A program made the translations under genes and the position numbers. From NCBI RefSeq assembly GCF_018688335.1, contig NZ_CP061316.1, positions 124,001-188,000 of the forward strand: a stretch of 64,000 bases of DNA, written 5' to 3'. Of the stretch, positions 18,300 to 28,119 are shown piece by piece. This stretch comes from Polynucleobacter sp. AP-Jannik-300A-C4 (GTDB lineage Bacteria > Pseudomonadota > Gammaproteobacteria > Burkholderiales > Burkholderiaceae). The notes under the pieces were generated by a model that saw nothing but the letters and a program-made list of their open reading frames with translations, was not told the origin of the DNA and searched no databases. Position 1 is the first letter of the stretch. The number at the start of each line of letters is the position of its first letter.

Positions 18300-19642
18300 G
18301 CTAGCACCTGGTTTAGAGCGCGTTGCACAGAAGCACCCATTTGCATCGCCTCCTCGGTAGTGAGGATGTACGGCGGCATGACATAAATCGTATTACCAAT
18401 CGGTCTAATGAGGATGCCTTGCGCCATGCTGGCTGAAAACATCTCTCGTGAAAACGCAGTTGAATTTTTTAGGGAGTCGGATTTGATATCAAAGGCTAAG
18501 ATCATTCCCTGCTGGCGCCAATGTTCAATACGAGGATCAACTTTTGCCCAGGCAAATGCTTTGGCAAGATCTTTACTACGCTCAAGATTTTTTTCAAGAA
18601 CAGAATCAGTTTCAAAAATCTCTAGACACGCAAGTGCTGCAGCGCATGCCAATGGATTGCCTGTGTAGGAGTGTGAGTGCAAGAAACCCTGTTGCATTTG
18701 ATCACCATAGAACGCACGATAAATCTTATCAGTCGTCATGGAAAGTGATAGTGGAAGATAGCCCCCACTGATACCTTTTGACAGCGTTAAGAAGTCTGGC
18801 CAAATTCCTGCGTGCTCACAAGCAAAAAACTTTCCAGATCGACCGCAACCTACCGCGATCTCATCGGCGATCAGATGAATGTTGTAACGATCACAGAGTG
18901 ATCGCACTAAGCGTAAATATTCTGGAGAGTGCATCGCCATCTGCCCGGCACACTGAATGAGTGGCTCCACAATGATGGCGGCAATATTCTGATGCTCTAC
19001 TTCTAGTAACTCTTCTAATTTTTTGGCAGCTGACCAAGCGACATCCTCAGCACTTTCACCAAGCTTTGCTTTGCGCGCATCTGGTGATGGAGCAGTGAAA
19101 ACATCTTGTAAAAGTGAGCCGTATGCTTCGCGAAAGATTGCAACATCTGTTACCGCAAGGGCGCCTAAAGTTTCTCCATGGTAACCATTCTCAAGGCAGA
19201 CAAATTTTTTCTTTTGAGGCTGATTATTCAGTCGCCAGTAGTGATGACTCATCTTTAAGGCGATCTCTACTGCTGAGGCGCCATCAGATGCAAAAAATAC
19301 ATGACCCAAGTGACCTTGAGTTAAAGCAGACAATTTCTCGGAAAGAGCAACTACAGGCGGATGGGTGAAGCCGGCGAGCATGACATGCTCAATTTTCTCC
19401 AGTTGACTCGTAATGGCTTGGTTAATACGTGGATTGGAGTGCCCAAACAGATTGGTCCACCATGAGCTAATGCAATCGAGTAATGCATTTCCCTGATCAT
19501 CAAAGAGCCAAGCGCCCTTACCCTTAGTAATGGCAATTAATGGCAATGATTCGTGATGTTTCATCTGAGTGCAGGGATGCCATACGGCATCTAGGCTGCG
19601 CTCAACCAGAGAGCTTTGAATGGGATCAGAAATAAGCTTCAT
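18296..19642 (-). CDS. bioA: Adenosylmethionine-8-amino-7-oxononanoate aminotransferase
   Basis: A 448-residue class III aminotransferase that uses SAM as amino donor to make 7,8-diaminopelargonate. Family features are the HPCTQM start region, the SSWWTNLFGHSNP segment typical of BioA, LIADEIAVGCGRSGKFFACE, and the PLP-binding LTLSKGISGGYLPLS. It is the first gene of the leftward bioAFD operon. Its start is 89 bases from that of bioB on the other strand, so the two units share a short divergent promoter region. Confidence 0.95.
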   Translation of the reverse strand: MKLISDPIQSSLVERSLDAVWHPCTQMKHHESLPLIAITKGKGAWLFDDQGNALLDCISSWWTNLFGHSNPRINQAITSQLEKIEHVMLAGFTHPPVVALSEKLSALTQGHLGHVFFASDGASAVEIALKMSHHYWRLNNQPQKKKFVCLENGYHGETLGALAVTDVAIFREAYGSLLQDVFTAPSPDARKAKLGESAEDVAWSAAKKLEELLEVEHQNIAAIIVEPLIQCAGQMAMHSPEYLRLVRSLCDRYNIHLIADEIAVGCGRSGKFFACEHAGIWPDFLTLSKGISGGYLPLSLSMTTDKIYRAFYGDQMQQGFLHSHSYTGNPLACAAALACLEIFETDSVLEKNLERSKDLAKAFAWAKVDPRIEHWRQQGMILAFDIKSDSLKNSTAFSREMFSASMAQGILIRPIGNTIYVMPPYILTTEEAMQMGASVQRALNQVLA

Positions 19643-19731
19643 GTTTGGTATTTGACCACTAGTTTTTCCTAATTTAGGCCTGTATCTGTTATGTTTATGC
19701 CTTGAATTGATCTATTTTCTGGAATTCGACC

Positions 19732-20769
19732 ATGCAGGCCACCCAAACTACTGAAAAACCCCTTACCCAAGTCAAGTCTCAAAAGGATTTGCATAAGGAG
19801 GTCGATGCTTCGGGTGCTTGGTCAGTGGCCCAGATTGAGGCTTTATTTGCCCTACCTTTTAGTGAGTTAATGTTCAGGGCACAAGAAACCCATCGTGCTA
19901 ACTTCCCTGATGGTGATGTGGAATTAGCTACTCTCTTGTCAATCAAGACTGGTGGCTGCCCTGAGGATTGTGGCTATTGCCCACAGGCAGCTCGTTATGA
20001 CACCGACGTCAAAGCCAATAAGTTGATGGATCTGGATGAGGTTTTGGATGCCGCTAAGGCTGCTAAAGCTGCTGGATCGAATCGTTTCTGTATGGGCGCT
20101 GCTTGGCGAGAGCCTAAAGACCGTGATATTGAAAAAGTCACCGCCATGATTAAGGGTGTCAAAGCCTTGGGCTTAGAAACCTGCGCGACACTGGGGATGT
20201 TGGAAGCCAATCAGGCTCAAGCCCTTCAGGAGGCAGGTCTAGACTTCTACAACCACAATTTGGATACCAGCGAGGACTTCTATCGCTCAGTCATTTCTAC
20301 CCGTGGGTACCAAGACCGTTTAGATACGATTTCTAATGTACGTGCTGCAGGCATGTCAGTGTGCTGCGGCGGCATTGTGGGCATGGGTGAATCTCGTGAA
20401 CAGCGTGCAGCTTTCTTGGCACGCTTGGCCAATTTAAGCCCATATCCAGAATCAGTTCCGATCAATCATCTGGTTCCTGTAGCAGGAACCCCGTTAGCAG
20501 ATCAAAAGCCTTTGGATCCATTGGAGTTTGTGAGAACCATTGCGGTGGCCCGTATCACTATGCCGCGTGCACGCGTGCGTTTGTCAGCCGGTCGCCAAGA
20601 GCTCGGCAGGGCAGTTCAGGCCATGTGCTTCCAAGCTGGTGCGAATTCTATTTTCTATGGTGAGCAACTACTTACTACCGGTAATCCCGAGGCAGAGCAA
20701 GACCGTGAACTGTTGGCCGAGCTAGGTTTAAAGACCAAGCAAAGCTGTAAAGCAGAGGTTCTGGTCTAG
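19732..20769 (+). CDS. bioB: Biotin synthase
   Basis: A 345-residue radical SAM enzyme inserting sulfur into dethiobiotin. The [4Fe-4S] cluster is held by Cys76, Cys80 and Cys83 in [13 protein letters not shown]. Conserved residues for the second [2Fe-2S] cluster are seen in [19 protein letters not shown] and [12 protein letters not shown], with RLSAGRQEL carrying the Arg ligand. An N-terminal extension of roughly 30 residues precedes the core. It is divergent from bioAFD; the 3' neighbour coq7 follows after 15 bases and may be cotranscribed. Confidence 0.97.
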   Translation: MQATQTTEKPLTQVKSQKDLHKEVDASGAWSVAQIEALFALPFSELMFRAQETHRANFPDGDVELATLLSIKTGGCPEDCGYCPQAARYDTDVKANKLMDLDEVLDAAKAAKAAGSNRFCMGAAWREPKDRDIEKVTAMIKGVKALGLETCATLGMLEANQAQALQEAGLDFYNHNLDTSEDFYRSVISTRGYQDRLDTISNVRAAGMSVCCGGIVGMGESREQRAAFLARLANLSPYPESVPINHLVPVAGTPLADQKPLDPLEFVRTIAVARITMPRARVRLSAGRQELGRAVQAMCFQAGANSIFYGEQLLTTGNPEAEQDRELLAELGLKTKQSCKAEVLV

Positions 20770-20784
20770 CTTTAAATCCCTCTC

Positions 20785-21414
20785 ATGACCCTAATTGATC
20801 GCTTCATTATTGAGTTTGATACAGCCTTACGCTCGGTAGTGGGGGGCGCCCATGCCCATCGTCTAACCCCGGGTTCAGATAAGCAATCTACCGCTTTATT
20901 GGACACAAAAGATCGGGAGCATGCCGCTGGATTGATGCGTGTAAATCATGTGGGTGAGGTTTGCGCCCAAGCCCTGTATCAATCTCAAAAATTAGTAGCT
21001 CGCAACCCTGAAATTCGACAGATGCTGGATCATTCTGGCCAAGAGGAAATGGATCATTTAGCTTGGTGCGAAACGCGTCTTCAAGAGTTGGGTTCGCACA
21101 CGAGTTATCTCAATCCAATTTGGTATGCAGGATCCTTTGCAATCGGCTTGGCTGCTGGCTTAGCAGGTGATAAGTGGAGTTTGGGATTTGTTGCTGAAAC
21201 CGAAAAGCAGGTTGAAAATCATCTGGAGAGTCACCTCCAAAAATTACCCGCAGAAGATGAGCGTTCTCGTGCCATAGTTGATCAAATGCGTATTGATGAA
21301 ATTGAGCATGGACAGGCTGCAATTTCAGCGGGTGGAGCAGTCTTGCCGGAGCCGATTCAGAAGCTAATGCAGGCGATGTCCAAAGTTATGACAAGCACTG
21401 CTTACAAAATCTAA
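20785..21414 (+). CDS. coq7: Coq7-type demethoxyubiquinone hydroxylase
   Basis: A 209-residue di-iron hydroxylase acting on demethoxyubiquinone in ubiquinone synthesis. It shows the paired ferritin-like iron motifs: Glu58 in NHVGEVC, E88xxH91 in QEEMDH, a further Glu near 140, and E172xxH175 in DEIEH. The family is widespread in alpha- and betaproteobacteria in place of the flavoprotein UbiF. It lies 15 bases after bioB and just before the AT-rich mra promoter region. Confidence 0.94.
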   Translation: MTLIDRFIIEFDTALRSVVGGAHAHRLTPGSDKQSTALLDTKDREHAAGLMRVNHVGEVCAQALYQSQKLVARNPEIRQMLDHSGQEEMDHLAWCETRLQELGSHTSYLNPIWYAGSFAIGLAAGLAGDKWSLGFVAETEKQVENHLESHLQKLPAEDERSRAIVDQMRIDEIEHGQAAISAGGAVLPEPIQKLMQAMSKVMTSTAYKI

Positions 21415-21580
21415 TCATAAATTAATCATTTCGCATATTTTTATTAAGAACACTGTTTATTAATACAGTATATTTATCTATTATTAGCTTAAATAGCTAA
21501 GACCTATTCTTAAGTATATTTTCCAAGCCCTTGTTTCAAGTAGTAATTTTATAAGCACCATTTTATTAACACATAACGCT

Positions 21581-21631
21581 AAGTGTTTGTAATCACTAGG
21601 AAATTTCCTAAAAAATTACCCAAAAACACTT
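21581..21631. repeat. Inverted repeats in front of the mra promoter
   Basis: AAGTGTTT at 21581-21588 is repeated inversely as AAACACTT at 21624-21631, whose last bases run into the -35 hexamer at 21630. Between them lies the 14-base palindrome TAGGAAATTTCCTA (21597-21610). The surrounding 215 bases are very A+T-rich and hold no gene. Role as an operator is inferred from position only. Confidence 0.5.
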
Positions 21632-21658
21632 GACCCTCTTATTGCGATCCTCTAAAGT
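21630..21658 (+). promoter_or_regulatory. Putative mra (dcw cluster) promoter
   Basis: A -35 hexamer TTGACC (21630-21635) and a -10 hexamer TAAAGT (21653-21658) are separated by 17 bases, ending 27 bases before the mraZ ATG. The -10 partly overlaps the first MraZ-type box. Probably the main promoter of the division cluster. Confidence 0.6.
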
Positions 21659-21681
21659 GGGAGGAAGTGTGAAAAAGTGGG
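21657..21681 (+). promoter_or_regulatory. MraZ-box repeats (GTGGG, 10-base period)
   Basis: Three direct repeats at exact 10-base spacing: GTGGG at 21657, GTGTG at 21667 and GTGGG at 21677. This matches the known operator of the MraZ repressor, tandem TGGG-type boxes upstream of its own gene. The third box also forms part of the ribosome binding region of mraZ (ATG 21686). Confidence 0.75.
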
Positions 21682-21685
21682 GTAA

Positions 21686-22117
21686 ATGGTGTTTCAGGGT
21701 GCTTCAGCTCTCAATTTAGATGCAAAAGGTCGCATGTCTGTGCCGGCAAAGCATCGTGACGCCTTGTTAGTTCAAGGTGAGGGTCGTATCACGCTCACAA
21801 AACACCCGGATGGATGTCTATTGTTATTCCCCCGTCCCGAGTGGGATACTTTCCGTTCACGTGTCGCGCAATTACCCATGGATGCCCATTGGTGGCGTCG
21901 AATCTTCCTTGGCAATGCTGCAGAAGTTGATTTGGACAGCGCTGGAAGAATTCTGGTGAGCCCAGAGCTGCGATCAGCTGCTGGTATTGAAAAGGAAGTG
22001 ATGCTACTCGGCATGGGTAGTCATCTAGAGTTGTGGGACGCCGCTACTTACGCTACAAAAGAACAGGCTGCCATTGCACAAGGTATGCCTGAAGCCCTGA
22101 AGCAATTTAATTTTTGA
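21686..22117 (+). CDS. mraZ: Division/cell wall cluster transcriptional repressor MraZ
   Basis: A 143-residue protein with two AbrB-like swapped-hairpin repeats, each carrying the family DxxGR motif: [13 protein letters not shown] at about 12-24 and [13 protein letters not shown] at about 84-96. MraZ forms ring-shaped oligomers that bind tandem boxes upstream of its own operon, and three such boxes precede the gene. It is the first gene of the dcw cluster; rsmH starts 12 bases after its stop. Confidence 0.96.
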   Translation: MVFQGASALNLDAKGRMSVPAKHRDALLVQGEGRITLTKHPDGCLLLFPRPEWDTFRSRVAQLPMDAHWWRRIFLGNAAEVDLDSAGRILVSPELRSAAGIEKEVMLLGMGSHLELWDAATYATKEQAAIAQGMPEALKQFNF

Positions 22118-22129
22118 TGACAGGGTGCC

Positions 22130-23080
22130 ATGAACATAACTCATCGCCCAGTATTACTGGCCGAGGCGGTGACGGCGCTGATCAGTGGTCCACGCATCAA
22201 CTCTCCCGAGGCTTCACAAAACCTGCTCCTGATCGATGGAACATTTGGGCGCGGTGGTCACACGCAAGCGCTACTCTCGCAATTGCCTCAAGGCGCGCGA
22301 ATGATTTCTTTCGACAAAGATTTAGATGCGATCGCGGTCGCGGAAAAAATCAACGACTCTCGCTTGAGAATTGTGCACGACAGTTTTGCGCAGATGGATC
22401 AATACGCGGAGTCAGAATCTGTCGACGGTATTTTGTTAGACCTGGGTATCAGCTCTCCACAGGTGGACGAAGCGCATCGCGGCTTTTCCTTTCGCAAGGA
22501 TGGTCCACTCGATATGCGCATGAATACGGATCAAGGTTTGACGGCAGCGGAATGGTTGGAGCAAGCATCACAAGAGGACATCACGCGCGTGATTAAGACT
22601 TATGGTGAGGAACGTTTTGCATTTCAGATCGCTAAAGCTATTGTGGCAAAGCGAGAAGAAGGCTTGCCCCCAAAAACAACCTTGCAATTAGCAAGCTTAG
22701 TAGCCAGCGTAGTTCGTACAAGAGAAGTAGGTCAAGATCCAGCCACTCGAACTTTTCAAGCGCTCCGTATTTTTATTAACCGTGAATTAGAAGATCTAGA
22801 GCTTGGATTAAAAGCGGCGTTAAGTTTGTTGAAGCCTGGCGCACGTTTGGCAGTGATTAGTTTTCATTCGCTCGAAGATCGTATCGTGAAGCAATTTCTG
22901 CAGTCTCATGCAAAGATTGAAGTACCTCGCGGGTTACCTGTCCGCGATCGAGATTTGCCACAAAGCGCCTTAGAGATTATTGGGCGCGTTAAACCTAGTG
23001 ATGAGGAGATTCGAGAGAACCCTCGTGCTCGTTCGGCCATCATGCGTGTTGCTGAAAAGCGCATAGGAGCATTCGCTTGA
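22130..23080 (+). CDS. rsmH: 16S rRNA (cytosine(1402)-N4)-methyltransferase
   Basis: A 316-residue SAM-dependent methyltransferase that modifies C1402 of 16S rRNA in the P site. The N-terminal [10 protein letters not shown], the SAM-binding [34 protein letters not shown], the DMRMN motif, and [13 protein letters not shown] are all diagnostic. The last codons overlap the TTG start of ftsL, giving translational coupling. Confidence 0.97.
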   Translation: MNITHRPVLLAEAVTALISGPRINSPEASQNLLLIDGTFGRGGHTQALLSQLPQGARMISFDKDLDAIAVAEKINDSRLRIVHDSFAQMDQYAESESVDGILLDLGISSPQVDEAHRGFSFRKDGPLDMRMNTDQGLTAAEWLEQASQEDITRVIKTYGEERFAFQIAKAIVAKREEGLPPKTTLQLASLVASVVRTREVGQDPATRTFQALRIFINRELEDLELGLKAALSLLKPGARLAVISFHSLEDRIVKQFLQSHAKIEVPRGLPVRDRDLPQSALEIIGRVKPSDEEIRENPRARSAIMRVAEKRIGAFA

Positions 23081-23343
23081 ATCGAGCCACGCTAACATTA
23101 CTCGTTTTATTGTTAGTCTGCGCCCTATCGCTGGTCGCAGCCCAGCAGCGTGCGCGTAAATTATTTATCGCTTTAGACCGTGCGCAAATTGAAGAGCGTA
23201 AGCTAAATCAAGACTGGCTACGTCTAGAGTACGAGCAGCGGAACTTATCGAAGTCTGCGCGGATACGAGATGTTGCTCGTAATCAGTTGCGGATGGTTCC
23301 TATATCTCCAGAGCGTACTTTGTATCTGAAGGAGACTAGATGA
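23077..23343 (+). CDS. ftsL: Cell division protein FtsL
   Basis: An 88-residue bitopic protein: an N-terminal membrane segment (about residues 4-22) followed by a coiled-coil periplasmic part rich in Leu, Arg and Glu. It joins FtsQ and FtsB in the divisome core. Sequence conservation in this family is low, so the call rests on size, topology and position between rsmH and ftsI. The start is TTG at 23077, overlapping the rsmH stop as TTGA; the stop overlaps the ftsI ATG as ATGA. Confidence 0.9.
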   Translation: MNRATLTLLVLLLVCALSLVAAQQRARKLFIALDRAQIEERKLNQDWLRLEYEQRNLSKSARIRDVARNQLRMVPISPERTLYLKETR

Positions 23344-25112
23344 GGACGGTAGGCTTCTCTACTACGCCGAATTTAGTGTTGCGTCTGCCTATGTGGCGGT
23401 CGCGCCTCATGCTGTTCATACTTTTTTTTGTGTTCATGCTGCTGCTGATTCGTGCGTTCTGGATTCAGGGCCCAGGGAATGCATTCTATGAAGCGAAGGG
23501 TGTGCGCGGTACACAACGTGAGTTGGAGCTACCTGCTTCCCGCGGAAAAATATTGGATCGCAATGGTCAAGTGATTGCTACGAGCTTAGAGGCAAAATCA
23601 GTGATCGCCTATAACGACACTGTACCGGATGACTTGGCTGCAGATAAAGTGCAAAAGTTAGCAAGACTATTGCAGATCAGCGAATCAGATTTACGTAAAA
23701 AGTTAAAAGAAGATCGTAAGCAAATTTTCTTAAAGCGCCAAGTAGATCCAGAAGTGGCGCAAAAAATTAGGCAATTAGAAATCCCAGGCATTGGCTTAAA
23801 TAATGAGTACCGTCGCTTTTATCCAGAGGGTGAGGCGATGGCGCACGTAGTTGGCTTTACTAATGTGGAAGATCGTGGCCAAGAGGGTATGGAACTCTCG
23901 AGAGAAAAAGATTTGGCTGGACATGCAGGCGCACGTCGAGTAGTTGTAGATCGTCTCGGTCGTGTTGTCGAAGAGGTTACGATTTTGCAGTTACCTCAAA
24001 ACGGTAAGGATTTGCAACTCTCGATTGATAGCAAGATTCAGTTTTTGGCTTATAACGCTGTCAAGAGTGCGGTCGAGCAGCATCGTGCAAGTGCTGGTGG
24101 TGCAGTAGTGTTAGATACCCAAACTGGGGAGATCTTGGCATTAGCGAATTATCCAAGCTATAACCCCAACGATCGCAAGAGATTAACTGGTGAGCAACTG
24201 CGCAATCGTGTTTTAACTGACACGTTTGAGCCTGGTTCAACAATTAAGCCATTGACTGTGGCAATTGCTTTGGAAAAAGGCGCCATTTCTCCGAATACCA
24301 ATATGGTGATTGGTGCAAAATATTTGGTTGGTCCCAAGCCGATTACGGATACCCATCCTTATGGAAATTTGACGGTATCTCAAATCATTCAAAAATCAAG
24401 CAATATTGGTACGGCTAAAATTGCGATGAATGATTTAACTGCTGAAGAGATGTGGAATTTTTATACATCTGTTGGTTTGGGTCAGGCTCCAAAAATTGGC
24501 TTTCCGGGTGCAGTAGCCGGTACGGTACACCCCTATAAAAAATGGATGCCTACCGATCAGGCTCGAATTGCATTTGGTTATGGTATTTCAGGTTCACTCT
24601 TTCAGGTGGCTCGCGCCTACACCATCTTTGCTCGTGACGGCGAATTAGTCCCACTCACGATTGAGCGCAGCCCAGGGTTCAAATCTGGTACTCATATTAT
24701 TTCCGCTAAGACAGCGCTCGAGATGCGCAGCATGCTGGAGTCAGTTACAGAGCCTGGGGGCACTGCCATTAAAGCCCAGGCCGAAGGTTATCGGGTTGGT
24801 GGAAAAACAGGTACAGCTCATAAATTAGTGGGTAAGGGCTACGGTAATAAATACCGCGCTTACTTTGCTGGTCTGGCACCAATTAGTGCGCCACGCATTG
24901 TGGTTGCCGTGATGATTGATGAGCCAACTGGTGGTAGTCACTATGGCGGTGATGTTGCCGCACCAGTATTTTCTACTATTGTGAGTGAGACTTTGCGCAC
25001 GCTCAATGTAGCTCCTGATAGCAATATGAATCAGGCAATGCTGCTGGATAAAAATAATGTAGATACTCAAAGTGCTGCAGTCAAAACAAATGCAATGGTT
25101 TTAAAGAGATGA
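23340..25112 (+). CDS. ftsI: Peptidoglycan transpeptidase FtsI (penicillin-binding protein 3)
   Basis: A 590-residue class B penicillin-binding protein that cross-links septal peptidoglycan. One N-terminal membrane anchor (about 22-42) is followed by the dimerisation domain (SRGKILDRNG) and the transpeptidase domain. The catalytic Ser300 and Lys303 lie in EPGSTIKP, SSN is at 353-355 and KTG at 489-491. All three motifs are intact. The family partner FtsW is encoded in the same cluster. It overlaps ftsL upstream and murE downstream by four bases each. Confidence 0.96.
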   Translation: MRTVGFSTTPNLVLRLPMWRSRLMLFILFFVFMLLLIRAFWIQGPGNAFYEAKGVRGTQRELELPASRGKILDRNGQVIATSLEAKSVIAYNDTVPDDLAADKVQKLARLLQISESDLRKKLKEDRKQIFLKRQVDPEVAQKIRQLEIPGIGLNNEYRRFYPEGEAMAHVVGFTNVEDRGQEGMELSREKDLAGHAGARRVVVDRLGRVVEEVTILQLPQNGKDLQLSIDSKIQFLAYNAVKSAVEQHRASAGGAVVLDTQTGEILALANYPSYNPNDRKRLTGEQLRNRVLTDTFEPGSTIKPLTVAIALEKGAISPNTNMVIGAKYLVGPKPITDTHPYGNLTVSQIIQKSSNIGTAKIAMNDLTAEEMWNFYTSVGLGQAPKIGFPGAVAGTVHPYKKWMPTDQARIAFGYGISGSLFQVARAYTIFARDGELVPLTIERSPGFKSGTHIISAKTALEMRSMLESVTEPGGTAIKAQAEGYRVGGKTGTAHKLVGKGYGNKYRAYFAGLAPISAPRIVVAVMIDEPTGGSHYGGDVAAPVFSTIVSETLRTLNVAPDSNMNQAMLLDKNNVDTQSAAVKTNAMVLKR

Positions 25113-26662
25113 TGACAATGGTCAATATTGAACCCCATCTCTTGATCTCGCATTTACGCGATCTCACATCTATGCATGCGAAAGTCACTGCAGATAGTCG
25201 TCAAGTTGAATCTGGCGATATCTTCTTTGCATATCCTGTTGGTCATGGGAATGCTTTGCGGGATGGTCGTGATTACATTGCTGCTGCCTTGGCCAATGGC
25301 GCTGCGGCAGTTGTATTTGACCCCGTAGATGGTGTTGCTAATGAATGCCTAGATCGCTCAGAATGTTTTGCTATTGATAATTTATCCAGCTTGGCCGGAG
25401 AGCTGTGTGCAGAGTGGTACGGTTACCCCAGTAAGCAGCTGAATGTTATCGGCGTTACCGGCACCAATGGAAAAACTAGTGTTACCCAGTGGGTCGCACA
25501 AGCTTTGGATGAGTCAAGTCATCGAACAGCAGTATTAGGTACCTTAGGCACCGGATTTCCGGGAGCATTAGTTCAGACTGGTTACACCACGCCTGATGCT
25601 CCGAGATTACAAACTGAATTAAAAGAATTGCTTGATGCAGGTGCGCAGCAGGTGGCGATAGAGATTTCTTCTCATGCACTCGATCAGGGTCGGGTTGCTG
25701 GTTTGGATGTACGTGCTGCCGTATTTACTAATTTGACTCAAGATCACTTGGATTATCACGGCACGATGGGCGAGTACGCTGAGGCCAAGGCAAAGCTGTT
25801 CCAACTGTCCCAGCTTGAAAATGCCATTATTAATTTTGATGATCCTTTTGGTCGAGAATTAGCAATCAAGCTTCTCGCTGCAGATGGACCAAGGGTGTGG
25901 GGTTATGCATTAAGCAGTAATGCATTTTCTGGATTTGAAAAATTTGGCGATCGTCTGAAACGGAACTACGCAAAAAATACGGTATTTACAACTACGGGTT
26001 ATGAATCTGAATTTAGCTGTGATATCTCCAGCTCGAACACTGTTCAGCTTGCAGTATTGGGTGAATTCAATCTCAGTAATTGTCTTGCGGTTTGGACAGT
26101 TCTATTGGCTCAAGGCTTGAATCCAACCGAGGCCTCAAAGCGTATGTGCAAATTAAGTTCTGTTCCAGGCCGAATGGAATTGATTCGTGTGCACAAAACT
26201 CAAAGAACTGAGGGCCCCTTGGTAGTTGTGGATTATGCACATACACCAGATGCTCTCACTAAAGTATTGAATGCCTTGCGCCCTATTGCAAATCAACGCG
26301 ATGGAAAAGTTTGGTGTGTCTTTGGTTGTGGTGGTGATCGAGATTTAGGTAAGCGTTCGCAAATGGGTAAGATTGCTCAGGAGTTTGCTGATCACATTGT
26401 GATTACAAGTGATAACCCAAGATCTGAAGATCCAGAATCCATTATTGCCATGATTCAATCTGGCATGACTGGCAACTTGGCAAATGTGCAAGTACTGCCT
26501 GATAGAGCTGCTGCCATCATGGCTGCAGTTCGGCATGCTGATATAAAAGATATTGTTTTGGTTGCAGGCAAGGGGCATGAGTCCACTCAAGAAATCAATG
26601 GCAAGAAATTTGATTTTTCTGATCAAGAGCATATTCGTTTAGCAGCAGGGGGTGGTTTATGA
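25109..26662 (+). CDS. murE: UDP-MurNAc-L-Ala-D-Glu: meso-diaminopimelate ligase
   Basis: A 517-residue Mur ligase adding the third amino acid of the peptidoglycan stem. The ATP-binding loop is GVTGTNGKTSVTQW and the central carbamylated-Lys region follows. The C-terminal DNPRSEDP carries the DNPR motif that marks specificity for meso-diaminopimelate over lysine, as expected in a Gram-negative organism. The start has three closely spaced ATGs; the first overlaps the ftsI stop. The stop overlaps murF by four bases. Confidence 0.96.
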   Translation: MMTMVNIEPHLLISHLRDLTSMHAKVTADSRQVESGDIFFAYPVGHGNALRDGRDYIAAALANGAAAVVFDPVDGVANECLDRSECFAIDNLSSLAGELCAEWYGYPSKQLNVIGVTGTNGKTSVTQWVAQALDESSHRTAVLGTLGTGFPGALVQTGYTTPDAPRLQTELKELLDAGAQQVAIEISSHALDQGRVAGLDVRAAVFTNLTQDHLDYHGTMGEYAEAKAKLFQLSQLENAIINFDDPFGRELAIKLLAADGPRVWGYALSSNAFSGFEKFGDRLKRNYAKNTVFTTTGYESEFSCDISSSNTVQLAVLGEFNLSNCLAVWTVLLAQGLNPTEASKRMCKLSSVPGRMELIRVHKTQRTEGPLVVVDYAHTPDALTKVLNALRPIANQRDGKVWCVFGCGGDRDLGKRSQMGKIAQEFADHIVITSDNPRSEDPESIIAMIQSGMTGNLANVQVLPDRAAAIMAAVRHADIKDIVLVAGKGHESTQEINGKKFDFSDQEHIRLAAGGGL

Positions 26663-28119
26663 CTACTTTGGTTGCTACCCCAATGACCACGCTTGCTCAG
26701 GTACATGCTATGTTGCCAGGCAGTCAGTTGATTCATGCTAATGGCCAGTCTGCATCATCGATCTCTATTGATCATGTGGGTAGTGATAGTCGCCAGGTTC
26801 GGCCTGGTGAATTATTTATTGCCTTGTCGGGCGAACGTTTTGATGCACATCATTTCTTGGGGGATGTGGCCACAGCAGGAGCAAGTGGGGCGCTCATTAG
26901 TGATAAAGCAGCATGCCCAGAAAATTTAGCGGCAGTTTGTGTCAAGGATGTTAAACAATCTTTGGGTGAGCTAGCAAAGGCATGGCGTGCACAGTTCTCT
27001 ATTCCGGTGGCTTTAGTAACAGGATCCAATGGTAAGACCACTGTAAAAGAAATGATTGCCTCCATCTTTAAAGCTGCTGTTGGTGAGAAATGCACTCTAG
27101 TTACTAAAGGTAATTTCAATAACGATATTGGACTGCCTTTAACTTTGTTACGCATGCGTTCGACTGATCGTTTGGCAGTAATTGAGTTAGGCATGAACCA
27201 TCCCGGCGAAACAGCAGAGTTAGCTGTCATTGCTCAAGCCAATATTGGGCTGATTAATAATGCTCAGCGCGAGCATCAAGAATTTATGGCAACCGTAGAA
27301 GCTGTTGCACAAGAACATGCAACTGCCTTGCGCTCACTTCCTGCGGACGGAGTCGCAGTATTTCCGGCTGATTCTGAATTTTCTAAAGTTTGGTATCAAG
27401 CTGCCGCAGGACGTAAGGTGATTGATTTTGCTTTGTCTACAGATTCTGCTTCAACTAAAGCCTCTGTAGTTGGTAAGTTATTGGCCAGCGGGCGAATTGA
27501 GATTTCAACTGATCTTGGCAAGTTTGAGGTTCAACTGAATACATTAGGAAGCCACAATGTTCGCAATGCATTAGCGGCAAGCGCAGTCGCATTGGGTGCT
27601 GGCTTAAGTTTGGAGCAGATAAAAGCTGGTCTGGAATCTTTTGTTCCAGTAAATGGACGCATGCAGTCAAAGCCTTTAAGTGTTGGGCGCACTTTGATCG
27701 ATGATAGTTACAACGCCAACCCGGATTCGGTTAGAGCTGCTATTGATGCACTCAAACAGTCTGGAAATATTTCTTGGTTAGTGCTGGGCGATATGGGTGA
27801 GGTAGGTGATCAAGGTCCTGCGTTTCATGAAGAAGTCGGCGCCTATGCTGCTGAGCAGGGCATTAGTAAGTTATTCGCCTTAGGAGAACAGTGCAAATTT
27901 ACTGTTCAGGGATTTAACGAATCAGAGAAGGCCTTGGCTACAAGCAGGGCCACTCACTTCACAACCTTGGATCGCTTGCTCGAAGAGCTCAATTTGGCAC
28001 TAGCAGACCACGAATCGAGCAAGCAAATGCATTTAGATATTTTGGTTAAGGGATCGCGTTTTATGCGTATGGAGCGGGTAGTGCAGGCCTTATTAGAGGG
28101 GGCTAAAACATGCTCTTAA
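26659..28119 (+). CDS. murF: UDP-MurNAc-tripeptide: D-Ala-D-Ala ligase
   Basis: A 486-residue Mur ligase that adds D-Ala-D-Ala to complete the UDP-MurNAc-pentapeptide. Typical features are the substrate loop [17 protein letters not shown], the ATP loop [13 protein letters not shown], the ELGMNHPGE motif, and [14 protein letters not shown] in the C-terminal domain. It overlaps murE by four bases and mraY by ten, so translation is tightly coupled. Confidence 0.96.
   Translation: MTTLVATPMTTLAQVHAMLPGSQLIHANGQSASSISIDHVGSDSRQVRPGELFIALSGERFDAHHFLGDVATAGASGALISDKAACPENLAAVCVKDVKQSLGELAKAWRAQFSIPVALVTGSNGKTTVKEMIASIFKAAVGEKCTLVTKGNFNNDIGLPLTLLRMRSTDRLAVIELGMNHPGETAELAVIAQANIGLINNAQREHQEFMATVEAVAQEHATALRSLPADGVAVFPADSEFSKVWYQAAAGRKVIDFALSTDSASTKASVVGKLLASGRIEISTDLGKFEVQLNTLGSHNVRNALAASAVALGAGLSLEQIKAGLESFVPVNGRMQSKPLSVGRTLIDDSYNANPDSVRAAIDALKQSGNISWLVLGDMGEVGDQGPAFHEEVGAYAAEQGISKLFALGEQCKFTVQGFNESEKALATSRATHFTTLDRLLEELNLALADHESSKQMHLDILVKGSRFMRMERVVQALLEGAKTCS

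Noticed and set aside
22114..22596. 160-codon frame overlapping the start of rsmH on the same strand
   Set aside because: rsmH motifs occupy the other frame throughout; this frame reads as low-complexity Arg/Ser text.
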